A stretch of DNA of 64,000 nucleotides from Candidatus Poribacteria bacterium (lineage in GTDB: Bacteria; Poribacteria; WGA-4E; WGA-3G): positions 1-64,000 of the forward strand of contig JAJECK010000136.1 of assembly GCA_022822085.1 (NCBI GenBank), written 5' to 3'. The notes beneath the pieces were generated by a model. The model was not told where the DNA came from. It did not search any database and worked only from the letters and a program-made list of their open reading frames with translations. The translations under genes were made by a program, and so were the position numbers. Shown here piece after piece: positions 35,230-43,540 of this stretch. Positions within the stretch are counted from its first letter, which is position 1. Each line of letters opens with the position of its first letter.

Positions 35230-36021
35230 CTAATACCGCGTTTTAACGTTCCCCCATGTGGTTGTCATTTTGCCTTCAACATCTACATCAAGGACTGTGC
35301 CTTCAAGTCCATTTTTCATAAGCGACTTGATATCTGCTTCCTCTAATGCGACATTGAAAATGGCAACTTCGTCAACAATAGCGTTTCCAAATCTACCAGC
35401 ACAACACGTATCATTGCCTATAAAAACAGGACCAGCATCAGCATCCAATGGGGTTTTGTTAATTACCATTTCACTTGCAACCTCGGCATCAATGTAAATG
35501 AACCATTCTCCTGTAGCACTGTCGAATGTTGTCGTATACATGTGCCATTTGGTAATATCATCTGGACCAGTCGATTTATCATTCCAACCACCAGGTTTGT
35601 TCCAACATCCACCATTACATATTGCCCATGCAACATTTTTTGAATTTTGGTTAGGATGCAGAACAAAAGCATTTCGCTTTTCTACAAACCAACCGTGCTG
35701 GTTCCAAGTAGGTGTATTGCTCTTGACCCATATTGAGACTGTTATTTCTTCTTGCGGGTTAGCATGGCCAGGAACTTCAACATAACCAGTCGCACCATCA
35801 AATTCAAGTCCTTTACCAAACTGACCATCCACCCACTTAGTATTTCCTTTCAAAGCACCATCTAAACCATTACCGGAGGAATCTTCCGCTACTTTACCAT
35901 TACCCTCATCAAACAACCAGACACCTACCAGCGTTTCTGGGTCAAATGCAGCTTCACTTGAAAATATTAGTATTACAAACATAAAACACGCGATCATTGA
36001 TAGTGAAAGACCAAATTTCAT
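35230..36021 (-). CDS. Secreted LamG-domain protein 4
   Basis: 263 residues. The start is placed at the ATG at 36021 because GGAGG lies just ahead of it; an ATG 15 bases upstream overlaps that ribosome site. Signal peptide (FGLSLSMIACFMFVILIF, cleaved near SSEA-AF), then a LamG domain closely similar to protein 3 (WNQHGWFVEKRNAFV is identical). Ends EGKMTTTWGNVKTRY. Proteins 3 and 4 are a recent tandem duplication on the minus strand, each with its own leader of about 200 bases or less. Confidence 0.82.
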   Translation of the reverse strand: MKFGLSLSMIACFMFVILIFSSEAAFDPETLVGVWLFDEGNGKVAEDSSGNGLDGALKGNTKWVDGQFGKGLEFDGATGYVEVPGHANPQEEITVSIWVKSNTPTWNQHGWFVEKRNAFVLHPNQNSKNVAWAICNGGCWNKPGGWNDKSTGPDDITKWHMYTTTFDSATGEWFIYIDAEVASEMVINKTPLDADAGPVFIGNDTCCAGRFGNAIVDEVAIFNVALEEADIKSLMKNGLEGTVLDVDVEGKMTTTWGNVKTRY

Positions 36022-36130
36022 CAAAATTACCTCCATTTATAATTTTATTAATAATATTACATTAGACATTTTACCGATTTAATTCCGGCACTCTGTTACG
36101 AACAGCACGCATCACGCAATGCTGAATGTA

Positions 36131-36169
36131 ACAACAAAAACCCGCGACGATCCAAAATGGACGTGCGGG
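36131..36169 (-). terminator. Intrinsic terminator on the minus strand
   Basis: CCCGC-ACG-TCC pairs with GGA-CGT-GCGGG (36141-36169) with two single-base bulges; on the minus strand the stem is followed by TTTTTGTTGTT. It lies about 110 bases upstream of LamG gene 4 and would end any transcript coming from 36.2-36.4 kb. Confidence 0.6.
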
Positions 36170-36772
36170 CACAGCAGCAGTAGAGCTACTAAGGTTTTCA
36201 AAGTTGTTTTGTTGTCTTGTGTTGTTATATTTAAAGGTGACGTGCGGGGGGGGGGGACTCAAAACTGGTGTTAAAACAAAACTATCAAGCAGGGCATAAG
36301 CCCAATCTTCGCGCAGACAATAGATATCTGAAACGTTTATCTCTAAATGATGATTCGTTTGTCGGTTTTTCATTGTCCCAAAAATTTCAAGTCCAAACCC
36401 TAAAATCCGTGATAGCATAATTTCTTATTCACCCACTCGCAAATTTTATTATGACCTTCAAAATGTAACAATGTCAATCTCTTTCTGAAAACGAGTATGT
36501 AGACATTTTGTTATTATTTGTTATTTACCATATCATCTGTTTTTTTTTTTTGTCCGAGGGCTTTGTCAATCCGAAAAATCCGCGTTCTCTGCAATAATTC
36601 GCGCTTCAGACAATCCAAATTATACTAAACTGCCATTTTTTTGTCAATATTTTAGTTAGAGTCGGATGTATAAAGTTATTGTCACCATTCTTTTAGAAAC
36701 GGTATAACATAATTGACAGTGAATTCTATGTGTTTTTCTACCAGTTGCATAAATCATACCTTTGAAAAATCA
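36170..36772. other. AT-rich intergenic region with homopolymer tracts
   Basis: No supported gene. A run of 11 G (36246-36256) lies inside a 115-codon minus-strand frame (36071-36418) that has no family resemblance, and a run of 12 T lies at 36540-36551. TAGAAACGGTAT at 36694-36705 differs by one base from the terminal repeat of the 112-bp MITE at 9.3 kb and may be the end of an old copy. Confidence 0.45.
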
Positions 36773-36801
36773 TTGCCTTACAAAGACTAATCTGCTATAA
36801 T
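36773..36801 (+). promoter_or_regulatory. Promoter of tsaD-tsaC
   Basis: TTGCCT (36773-36778), 17-base spacer, TATAAT (36796-36801), about 42 bases ahead of the GTG start of tsaD. Confidence 0.6.
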
Positions 36802-36843
36802 TGACACAAACTTGAATCTATATGTAATACCAAATTATTACTT

Positions 36844-37866
36844 GTGAAAATACTCGGAATTGATACATCTTGCGACGAAACAGCTGCAGCGATTGTTGAG
36901 GATGGTCGAGAAGTCATCTCAAATGTAGTTGCCTCTCAGATAAAAGCACATCAAGAATATGGTGGTGTTGTGCCTGAGTTAGCATCACGTAAGCACATTG
37001 AAGCGATCAACTACATTGTCAATAAGGCTTTGAAAGAAGCAAACGTCTCATTTTCTGATATTGATGCCATCGCGGTTACTAATCGTCCCGGACTAATCGG
37101 TGCATTACTTGTAGGTGTCGCAGCTGCAAAAAGCCTGGCGTTCTGTCATAATCTACCACTACTCGGTATCAATCACATAGAAGGACATATCTATGCCAAT
37201 TACATGGTGTATGATACATTGACATTCCCGCATATATGCTTGACTGTGTCAGGTGGACACACCCTACTTGTGGAAGTTCAGGAGGGATGGAAATATAAGG
37301 TACTAGGTACAACGCAAGACGATGCTGCGGGTGAAGTCTATGACAAGGTTTCCAAGTATCTCGGACTCGGTTTCCCAGGTGGTAAAATAATTGATGATTT
37401 AGCACAAAAAGGTAATCCTACAGCAATAGATTTTCCCCGTCCTATGCTGCGTAGCGGTGATTATCAATTCAGTTTTAGTGGCATCAAGACCTCAGTCCGT
37501 TATTTTGTCCAGAAAGCAGAACGCGCAGAAAAAATTGCAAATGGAGAAATCACGATTGAAGATATAGCAGCCAGTTTTCAAGCTGCTGTCGTGGAAGTAC
37601 TTGTTGCCAAGACAGTTCATGCAGCCAAAACTACCAATGCACGCACCATTACATTGACAGGTGGTGTGGCAGCGAACAGTCATTTACGTTCTTCCCTTAC
37701 GAGTGCAGCGAAAGATATTGATGCGGAAGTCTACTATCCTCCTATTAACCTTTGTACCGATAACGGTGCAATGATTGCAGGAATCGCCTACGAAAAATAT
37801 CAGCAAGGATTGCGAGATGAACTATCTCTCAACGCCGCAGCAAACGGATCTATCGTTGATGTCTAA
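36844..37866 (+). CDS. tsaD: tRNA N6-adenosine threonylcarbamoyltransferase
   Basis: TsaD transfers the threonylcarbamoyl group from TC-AMP to A37 of tRNAs that read ANN codons. 340 residues, normal length. ILGIDTSCDETAAAIV opens the ASKHA fold; NHIEGHIYANY holds the two metal-binding histidines; LTVSGGHTLLV, GKIIDDLAQKG and ALTGGVAANS-type segment (TLTGGVAANSHLR) complete it, with the Asp metal ligand in CTDNGAMIA. GTG start. Its TAA overlaps the ATG of tsaC by one base, so both t6A genes are coupled. Confidence 0.96.
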   Translation: MKILGIDTSCDETAAAIVEDGREVISNVVASQIKAHQEYGGVVPELASRKHIEAINYIVNKALKEANVSFSDIDAIAVTNRPGLIGALLVGVAAAKSLAFCHNLPLLGINHIEGHIYANYMVYDTLTFPHICLTVSGGHTLLVEVQEGWKYKVLGTTQDDAAGEVYDKVSKYLGLGFPGGKIIDDLAQKGNPTAIDFPRPMLRSGDYQFSFSGIKTSVRYFVQKAERAEKIANGEITIEDIAASFQAAVVEVLVAKTVHAAKTTNARTITLTGGVAANSHLRSSLTSAAKDIDAEVYYPPINLCTDNGAMIAGIAYEKYQQGLRDELSLNAAANGSIVDV

Positions 37867-38507
37867 TGGGAGTTTTATACTTGAATTCCGATACACGCGT
37901 TTACGATGCAGTAAATACTCTGAAATCAGGCGGTATCATTGCAATCCCTACCGATACTGTCTACGGAATAGGTGCAGACCCTTTCAACTCTGTTGCAGTC
38001 CAAAAACTATATACGATCAAAGGTAGACCTGAAGACAAACCTATACCCTTAGTCCTCGGATGTGTAGACGATGTTCATAAAGTCTCACAGAACCTTCCAT
38101 CCTTCTTTTTTTACCTTACAGAAAAATATTGGCCTGGTGGATTGACAATCATCGTCAAAGCAAAAGACCTACTGCCACAACTGACTGCAAACGGATCCAC
38201 CGTCGGTTTGCGTATACCAAATCAACCTTTGTTATTGAAAATCCTACAGAAATTTGGGGGCCCCATTGCAATAACCAGTGCAAATCTGTCCGGACAACCT
38301 GCAGCAACATCACCACAAGAATTTGGAGACGAACTATCAGCCAAATTAGATTACATCGTAGATGGTGGACAAACACCCGGTCCCATTCCATCGACAGTAT
38401 ATGATATATCTGTATCACCCCCTCAAGTCCGTAGAGAAGGCGTGATTTCTACTGAAACACTGCATAAGGAGTTGATGTGCTTCAACAAACATTTAAAGAA
38501 ATCCTGA
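37866..38507 (+). CDS. tsaC: L-threonylcarbamoyladenylate synthase
   Basis: Sua5/YrdC family enzyme that makes TC-AMP from threonine, bicarbonate and ATP, the substrate of TsaD encoded just upstream. 213 residues. GGIIAIPTDTVYGIGAD, IKGRPEDKPIPLVLG (the KxR/substrate region), WPGGLTIIVKA, VGLRIPN and ITSANLSGQPA are family signatures. It is of the short TsaC type without the Sua5 extra domain. The last 31 bases overlap the next gene. Confidence 0.95.
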   Translation: MGVLYLNSDTRVYDAVNTLKSGGIIAIPTDTVYGIGADPFNSVAVQKLYTIKGRPEDKPIPLVLGCVDDVHKVSQNLPSFFFYLTEKYWPGGLTIIVKAKDLLPQLTANGSTVGLRIPNQPLLLKILQKFGGPIAITSANLSGQPAATSPQEFGDELSAKLDYIVDGGQTPGPIPSTVYDISVSPPQVRREGVISTETLHKELMCFNKHLKKS

Positions 38508-39061
38508 AGTTGTTCACAACACCAACTGGACATTGGATTTTACTCGGTTTGGGATGTATTGTTATATTAGCGATTGTTTACCACAGATGGCGACAAATTC
38601 CCAGTTTGACAGTGCAGATAATACAGGATGATACATGGTTTATCAATCGTGATGATAATAACAAGTTGGCAATTGTTATCTCGCTACATCTCATTAACAA
38701 ATCGGGGGCACCTATTCAAATAAATCGATGTAAATTAAGCGGTTATACCCCAAAATCACCACCTGAACGATTATTTTTGGAGGGATACGACAAGACTATA
38801 GAGCTTCCCTACCCAGAATACGATTCTTTTTCTGAAATCGTAGGGAAATCTGAAAATATCAACTCCGCTTATGTTATCAATCCCTATACGGAACAGCGAA
38901 TGTGGGCATATTTTGAATCAGGTATTGTAACATTAACCAATATGCTTCGCACCCCAATTGTCCTAAAAGATGTAAAAAGAAAACGGAAATCTCAACAAGT
39001 TGCAGTGCCACGGAATATGGAACAGATTCAGTTATATCGTGAAGCAGCAACGCGTTGGTAG
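38477..39061 (+). CDS. Hypothetical membrane-anchored protein
   Basis: 194 residues from a GTG inside the end of tsaC (AAGGAG lies eight bases ahead). One transmembrane helix (residues 20-37, WILLGLGCIVILAIVYH) and a following soluble domain of about 150 residues with a beta-rich pattern (LAIVISLHLINKSGAPIQI), which could be an immunoglobulin-like or FxLYD-type fold. Ends in a basic region. Not recognised; its overlap with tsaC shows only co-transcription. Confidence 0.65.
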   Translation: MLQQTFKEILKLFTTPTGHWILLGLGCIVILAIVYHRWRQIPSLTVQIIQDDTWFINRDDNNKLAIVISLHLINKSGAPIQINRCKLSGYTPKSPPERLFLEGYDKTIELPYPEYDSFSEIVGKSENINSAYVINPYTEQRMWAYFESGIVTLTNMLRTPIVLKDVKRKRKSQQVAVPRNMEQIQLYREAATRW

Positions 39062-39195
39062 AGTATCTTCAAAATTAAAATAATCGTCAATTTTATCCCA
39101 TCCCTGCATCACAATCATAACCCAATATTTTCAATTTATTTGCCATTTTCCGTTATGTGTGGTATCCTATATCTTCAAGGAGGATTACGCAACCT

Positions 39196-39954
39196 GTGGC
39201 ATCAATAAATGACATCGAGAACGAATTCATCCGTGAAGAAATTGAAGAATACCTTGAACGGCCTGATGAGATAGAACGTTTTATTGATATGTTCTCACAG
39301 GCAACCCCTGCTATGCAGGACATTTCCGCTGCACTGATTGATGGCGACCATCACACCGTTGACGAACTCACAGAAGAAGCACTTGCTGGGGGCACTGAAG
39401 CTTTAGAAATAATGGATGATGGATTAATTATAGGCATGGGAATTGTCGGCATCAAGTTTCGTGAGAACTTCATCTTTGTTCCAGAAGTCCTTGCGTGTGC
39501 AAGAGCTATGAAAGCAGGAATGGCACACATTGAACCGATCCTTTCCGACTCAGGTATTGAACCTATCGGTACCGTTATAATGGGAACTGTCAAGGGAGAC
39601 CTACATGACATTGGCAAAAACTTATGTATCATGATGCTGCGCGGTGCAGGTTTTGTCGTCCACGATTTAGGAGTAGACACATCCGAAGACGAGTTTATTG
39701 ATGCAGTAGAAGAATACGAAGCACCTATCTTAGGTATGTCTGCTCTGCTCACAACTACAATGCCAAATATGGGCAAAACGATTGACGCATTTATTGATGA
39801 AGACCTGCGTGAAGAAGTGAAAATTATGGTCGGTGGTGCGCCAGTTACGCAGACCTTTGCAGATGATATGGGTGCAGATGGATATGGAAAAGATGCATTA
39901 GCATGTGTCGCATTAGCAAAACAGTTTCTTGAAGAACCTGACGAAGAATGGTAA
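39196..39954 (+). CDS. Corrinoid (B12-binding) methyltransferase subunit
   Basis: Methyl-carrier protein of the MtaC/MtbC/MttC type. A helical N-terminal cap (about residues 30-115) comes before the B12-binding domain, whose DLHDIGKNL motif gives the lower-axial histidine (H137), followed by LGVDTSEDEF and MVGGAPVTQTFADDMGADGY. The start is placed at a GTG (39196) because AAGGAGG lies 12 bases ahead; the frame is open from 39157. It is followed by a corrinoid activator and a homocysteine methyltransferase. No MttB- or MtaB-like methyltransferase is adjacent, so the methyl donor is unknown. Confidence 0.88.
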   Translation: MASINDIENEFIREEIEEYLERPDEIERFIDMFSQATPAMQDISAALIDGDHHTVDELTEEALAGGTEALEIMDDGLIIGMGIVGIKFRENFIFVPEVLACARAMKAGMAHIEPILSDSGIEPIGTVIMGTVKGDLHDIGKNLCIMMLRGAGFVVHDLGVDTSEDEFIDAVEEYEAPILGMSALLTTTMPNMGKTIDAFIDEDLREEVKIMVGGAPVTQTFADDMGADGYGKDALACVALAKQFLEEPDEEW

Positions 39955-40035
39955 CGTTTGAAGTTATATTTATAGTAAAATCCGAAAATATGTTCACATT
40001 TCAATTAACAACAATCCCCACACTATCTCCCGCTG

Positions 40036-40055
40036 GCGAGGTTTCCTAACCTCGC
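40036..40055. repeat. Short perfect palindrome in the corrinoid operon
   Basis: GCGAGGTT and AACCTCGC form an 8-bp stem with loop TCCT between the corrinoid protein gene and the activator gene. It is GC-rich against an AT-rich background, like the other palindromic units in this window, and may also act as a processing hairpin. Confidence 0.45.
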
Positions 40056-40087
40056 TAATGTACAGGTAATTATGGATTTAACTATAT

Positions 40088-42001
40088 ATGAAGAAAATTG
40101 ACAAAGCCGAATACGAAAAACGCCTCAACAAAATCACAGAAATATTTGAAGACCTCGTCATTCATGCCGACGAACAAGCCACCTACCGCTGTCCCTACAA
40201 AAATAGATATGACCAGTGCACAGCACAATTCGGATGCCGAAACCAGCGTAAGATAGACGAAGGCACAGGGTTACTGTGTGTCGGTGACGATAAACTGGAT
40301 TATCGCGATGCATGGGAAACTGATGCAACCGATGATACAGACAGATTAGATACTCAATCTAACGGCACAATTACCTGCGATGGTAAAACATATCAACTCT
40401 CCCCCGGTAAAACTGTATTTGATTACGCTGACGACTTAGCCGTTCAAGTACCTACCTCATGTCTTCGGACAGGACAGTGCCACGAGTGTATCGTTGAGAT
40501 AAAGCATGGCATGGAACACCTGCGTCCCCCTAATGAAGCAGAAGCATTCCTCCGTGACAACTATCGTCTTGCTTGTCAATCCGTTGTTTTGGATGTAGAT
40601 GCCAACATTGAGTTTACCCCACTCCGTCGCTCACCCCGTATTCTCACACATATCGGTACGGATGAAGCCAAAAACGACACCTCTATATCTCTCAACCCTT
40701 TAATCACACAGAAAGATGGGACTGTCTATTATAATGACGAACCCATTGATCGGTTCAGAGGACATATCTACGGACTTGCCTTAGATATCGGCACTACCAC
40801 TGTAGTAGCCAATCTTGTGGATTTAGAAAATGGAGAGACAGTCTCTGTCAGTTCTTTTGAAAATCCACAACGTTTCGGTGGAAGCGACATAATGCATCGT
40901 ATCTCTTATGATGGTGAGTTTGAAGGTGAATTACGAAAATCACTGATAGCAGCATTGAACAGTCAAATCATGGAGATGTGTGAACTGCATGATTTTGTTC
41001 GGCAGGAGATATACGAAATAGTTGTCGCTGGCAACACAACGATGCGTGACATCTTCTTTCGACAAGATGTCCAAAGCATTGGGCAAAAACCTTATAAATC
41101 CATAATAGAACATGAATTCCTCGATGGAATCCGCTCAACAACATCACTAACAGAAAAAGCACGCAGGATTGGCATCCGTTCTAATCCCAAAGCGATGGTC
41201 TACAGTTTGCCACTCATTGCCAGTCATGTTGGAGCAGATGTCGCTGCTGATTTAGTCTCTATTGACATGCAATCACAAGATGACATCGTGATGTTAGTGG
41301 ATGTGGGAACAAATACAGAAGTGGTTGTAGGAAATTCAGATCGGATGGTAGCCGCATCTTGTCCAGCAGGTCCAGCCTTTGAGGGGGGTGGCATAGAATA
41401 CGGTATGCCTGCCTACCCCGGGGCAATTGAAGCGGTGAAATGGATTGACGGTAAAATTGACTACGAAACAATAGATAGTGAAAAACCACAAGGATTGTGC
41501 GGTTCTGGTCTTATCTCTTTGTTAGCTGAATTACTTCGTAAAAATCAGATGAGTCCCAAGGGCGTTTTTGCAGATAGAAAACAACGGATTATGGAGCTTT
41601 TGCCCGAACACGGAATCACCTTCTCACGAGATGATGCAAGCAACTTAGCACAAGCAAAGGCTGCAAACTACTGCGGTCAATATATTGTACTACGACATTT
41701 TGGGTGTTCACCACAAAACATCAGCAAACTCTATTTAGCAGGCGGATTTGCGAATTACGTCAACATTCAAGACGCAATTGATATTGGCTTTCTTGCACCT
41801 ATTCCTCAAGAGAGAATCGTCAAAGTCGGTAACGCTGCTGTTGGTGGTGCGAAAGAAGTTCTGCTTTCTAAAGAAAAACGTGCAGAAATTGAGGCATTTG
41901 TCAAAAACATTGAGCATATTGAACTTGAAACGACACCTGATTTCTTTGATGTATTCGTAGAGGGGTGTCAATTCAAACCCATGCCGACTGATATTACATA
42001 A
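40088..42001 (+). CDS. Reductive activator of corrinoid proteins (RamA/RACE type, DUF4445)
   Basis: 637 residues. These proteins return inactive Co(II) corrinoid to Co(I) using ATP and a low-potential electron. A plant-type [2Fe-2S] ferredoxin domain (residues 95-170) has C125, C131, C134 and C163. It is followed by the DUF4445 ASKHA ATPase domain: YGLALDIGTTTVVANLVDL, VVAGNTTMRDIFF, GLCGSGLISLLAELL, LYLAGGFANYVN. The first 80 residues are an added unit with C35, C44, C50 and C64 that is not part of the standard activator and might bind zinc or a further cluster. It lies between the corrinoid protein and the homocysteine methyltransferase genes, fitting its role. Confidence 0.88.
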   Translation: MKKIDKAEYEKRLNKITEIFEDLVIHADEQATYRCPYKNRYDQCTAQFGCRNQRKIDEGTGLLCVGDDKLDYRDAWETDATDDTDRLDTQSNGTITCDGKTYQLSPGKTVFDYADDLAVQVPTSCLRTGQCHECIVEIKHGMEHLRPPNEAEAFLRDNYRLACQSVVLDVDANIEFTPLRRSPRILTHIGTDEAKNDTSISLNPLITQKDGTVYYNDEPIDRFRGHIYGLALDIGTTTVVANLVDLENGETVSVSSFENPQRFGGSDIMHRISYDGEFEGELRKSLIAALNSQIMEMCELHDFVRQEIYEIVVAGNTTMRDIFFRQDVQSIGQKPYKSIIEHEFLDGIRSTTSLTEKARRIGIRSNPKAMVYSLPLIASHVGADVAADLVSIDMQSQDDIVMLVDVGTNTEVVVGNSDRMVAASCPAGPAFEGGGIEYGMPAYPGAIEAVKWIDGKIDYETIDSEKPQGLCGSGLISLLAELLRKNQMSPKGVFADRKQRIMELLPEHGITFSRDDASNLAQAKAANYCGQYIVLRHFGCSPQNISKLYLAGGFANYVNIQDAIDIGFLAPIPQERIVKVGNAAVGGAKEVLLSKEKRAEIEAFVKNIEHIELETTPDFFDVFVEGCQFKPMPTDIT

Positions 42002-42026
42002 GAATTAAGGAGATAACACAACAATT

Positions 42027-43019
42027 GTGATTAACTTTCAAGAACGATTGCAATCTGAGAAACCAATACTATATGATGGTGGATTCGGTTCTCAACTTTT
42101 TGCACGAGATATTCAACTTGCCAACAGTGCACTTGCCAACGAAACCCATTCTGATGCTGTAGTTGACATCCATTCCGATTATATCAATTCGGGTGCGGAG
42201 GCTATCGGCACAAACACATTTGTTGCTTCCCCTCTTCACTTGGATATGGCAGGACAAGATAAATCGGATGCACAACGTCTCATACGACTCGCTGTTCAAC
42301 ACGCAAAGCAAGCAGTTACTGAGAGCGGAAAAGATGTCTACATTGCAGGTTCTGTCGGTCCATCACCCGGAGCAATTGAGGCGGATAGCGGTGATACTAC
42401 CTTCGGCATTGCCAACGATGATGTGCGGGAAGCACACAAACTGGTAATCCACACGCTTGCTGAAGAAGGTGTGGACTTCCTCTGCCTTGAAACGATGTTC
42501 TCCGCAAAAGAAGCTGCCATTGCAGCAGATATTGCACGAGAAACTGCTCTCCCGATCGCAGTAAACATGACATACAAATGGACAAAAGAACGGAGAACAG
42601 GCAATGAAATATATAAAACTGACTGGGGACATTCCGCTTCAGACTTACTTCAAATCCTTGCAAGCGGTGAGTTTTCACATGGAGACAATCTATTAGATTA
42701 CATTAATATAATCGGAACAAATTGTGGAGCAGAGTCCAAGTTAACTGAACATACAGGGATGCCGTATGCAATAACTGGCACGCAGCAACTACACACCGCG
42801 ATGGCTGATATGGAAGTCAACAACATACGCATGATGGCATATCCAAACGCAGGTATGCCCGAACTTGATGAAAACTATAAAACAGTTTATTCGCAATCAC
42901 CGACAGAGATGGCGGAATATGTATCTTCACTTCTTGATAACGGTGCATACTTAATCGGGGGTTGTTGCGGCACAACTCCCGCACATATCAAGGCTTTCAG
43001 AGATGCAATTGACACATAA
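42027..43019 (+). CDS. Homocysteine S-methyltransferase family protein
   Basis: 330 residues. Zinc-dependent barrel as in the MetH N-terminal domain and BHMT: LYDGGFGSQLFAR at the start, GTNTFVASPLHL, GSVGPSPGAIE, and the three zinc cysteines in IGTNCGAES and IGGCCGTTP. It probably moves a methyl group between the corrinoid protein encoded upstream and a thiol acceptor. GTG start at 42027 with AAGGAG 14 bases ahead. It is the last gene of the corrinoid unit, and ends beside the DUF402 gene. Confidence 0.88.
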   Translation: MINFQERLQSEKPILYDGGFGSQLFARDIQLANSALANETHSDAVVDIHSDYINSGAEAIGTNTFVASPLHLDMAGQDKSDAQRLIRLAVQHAKQAVTESGKDVYIAGSVGPSPGAIEADSGDTTFGIANDDVREAHKLVIHTLAEEGVDFLCLETMFSAKEAAIAADIARETALPIAVNMTYKWTKERRTGNEIYKTDWGHSASDLLQILASGEFSHGDNLLDYINIIGTNCGAESKLTEHTGMPYAITGTQQLHTAMADMEVNNIRMMAYPNAGMPELDENYKTVYSQSPTEMAEYVSSLLDNGAYLIGGCCGTTPAHIKAFRDAIDT

Positions 43020-43026
43020 CACAACA

Positions 43027-43539
43027 ATGCAAACAATCACACTTACATATAAAAGATTACCTAACCGAGTTAATTATTTTAAACAGCAGTTACTACATAA
43101 AGACAAAGAGGTGATCGTCACAGCACAAAGAGTAACACCTTCTACCCCAATCGTTATAAATGGTGAAACGGTTTTAGGTGATAATTTCAACGTTATCTGG
43201 TTTGTATTCACAGGATTGTGGTATGACATCGGCAAAATCTACAATCTTAACAACGAATGGACGGGATATTATTGTGATATAATTTTACCTGTGGAACGCA
43301 CTGATGATAAATTTGAAATTGTTGACCTATTTCTTGATCTGTGGGTTTCACCCGATGGCACTTACGAAGTCCAAGACGAGGACGAATTTGAAACTGCACT
43401 TGAAAATGGTATAATAGATGCAGATTTGGCAGAAAAGGCACGCAATGCACTAAATAATCTGATTAATCAAGTTAAATCAGGTAATTTTCCACCAGAATTC
43501 GTCAAAAAATTCAGAACTGAATTACCAAGGGAGTCTTGA
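43027..43539 (+). CDS. DUF402 domain protein
   Basis: 170 residues. The DUF402 core is clear: WFVFTGLWYDIGKIYNLN, WTGYYCDIILPVE, DLFLDLWVSPDGTYEVQDEDEFE, ending in a helical segment. DUF402 members include nucleoside phosphatases and FomD-like hydrolases that bind divalent metal with acidic residues of this region. The frame is open from 43003, overlapping the gene before it; the ATG at 43027 fits the family start (QTITLTYKRLP). It may be co-transcribed with the corrinoid genes; substrate unknown. Confidence 0.75.
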   Translation: MQTITLTYKRLPNRVNYFKQQLLHKDKEVIVTAQRVTPSTPIVINGETVLGDNFNVIWFVFTGLWYDIGKIYNLNNEWTGYYCDIILPVERTDDKFEIVDLFLDLWVSPDGTYEVQDEDEFETALENGIIDADLAEKARNALNNLINQVKSGNFPPEFVKKFRTELPRES

Positions 43540-43540
43540 C

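Noticed and set aside
36071-36418. 115-codon minus-strand frame as a gene
   Set aside because: Contains the 11-G tract and an intrinsic terminator hairpin inside the frame, has no ribosome site and no recognisable domain.
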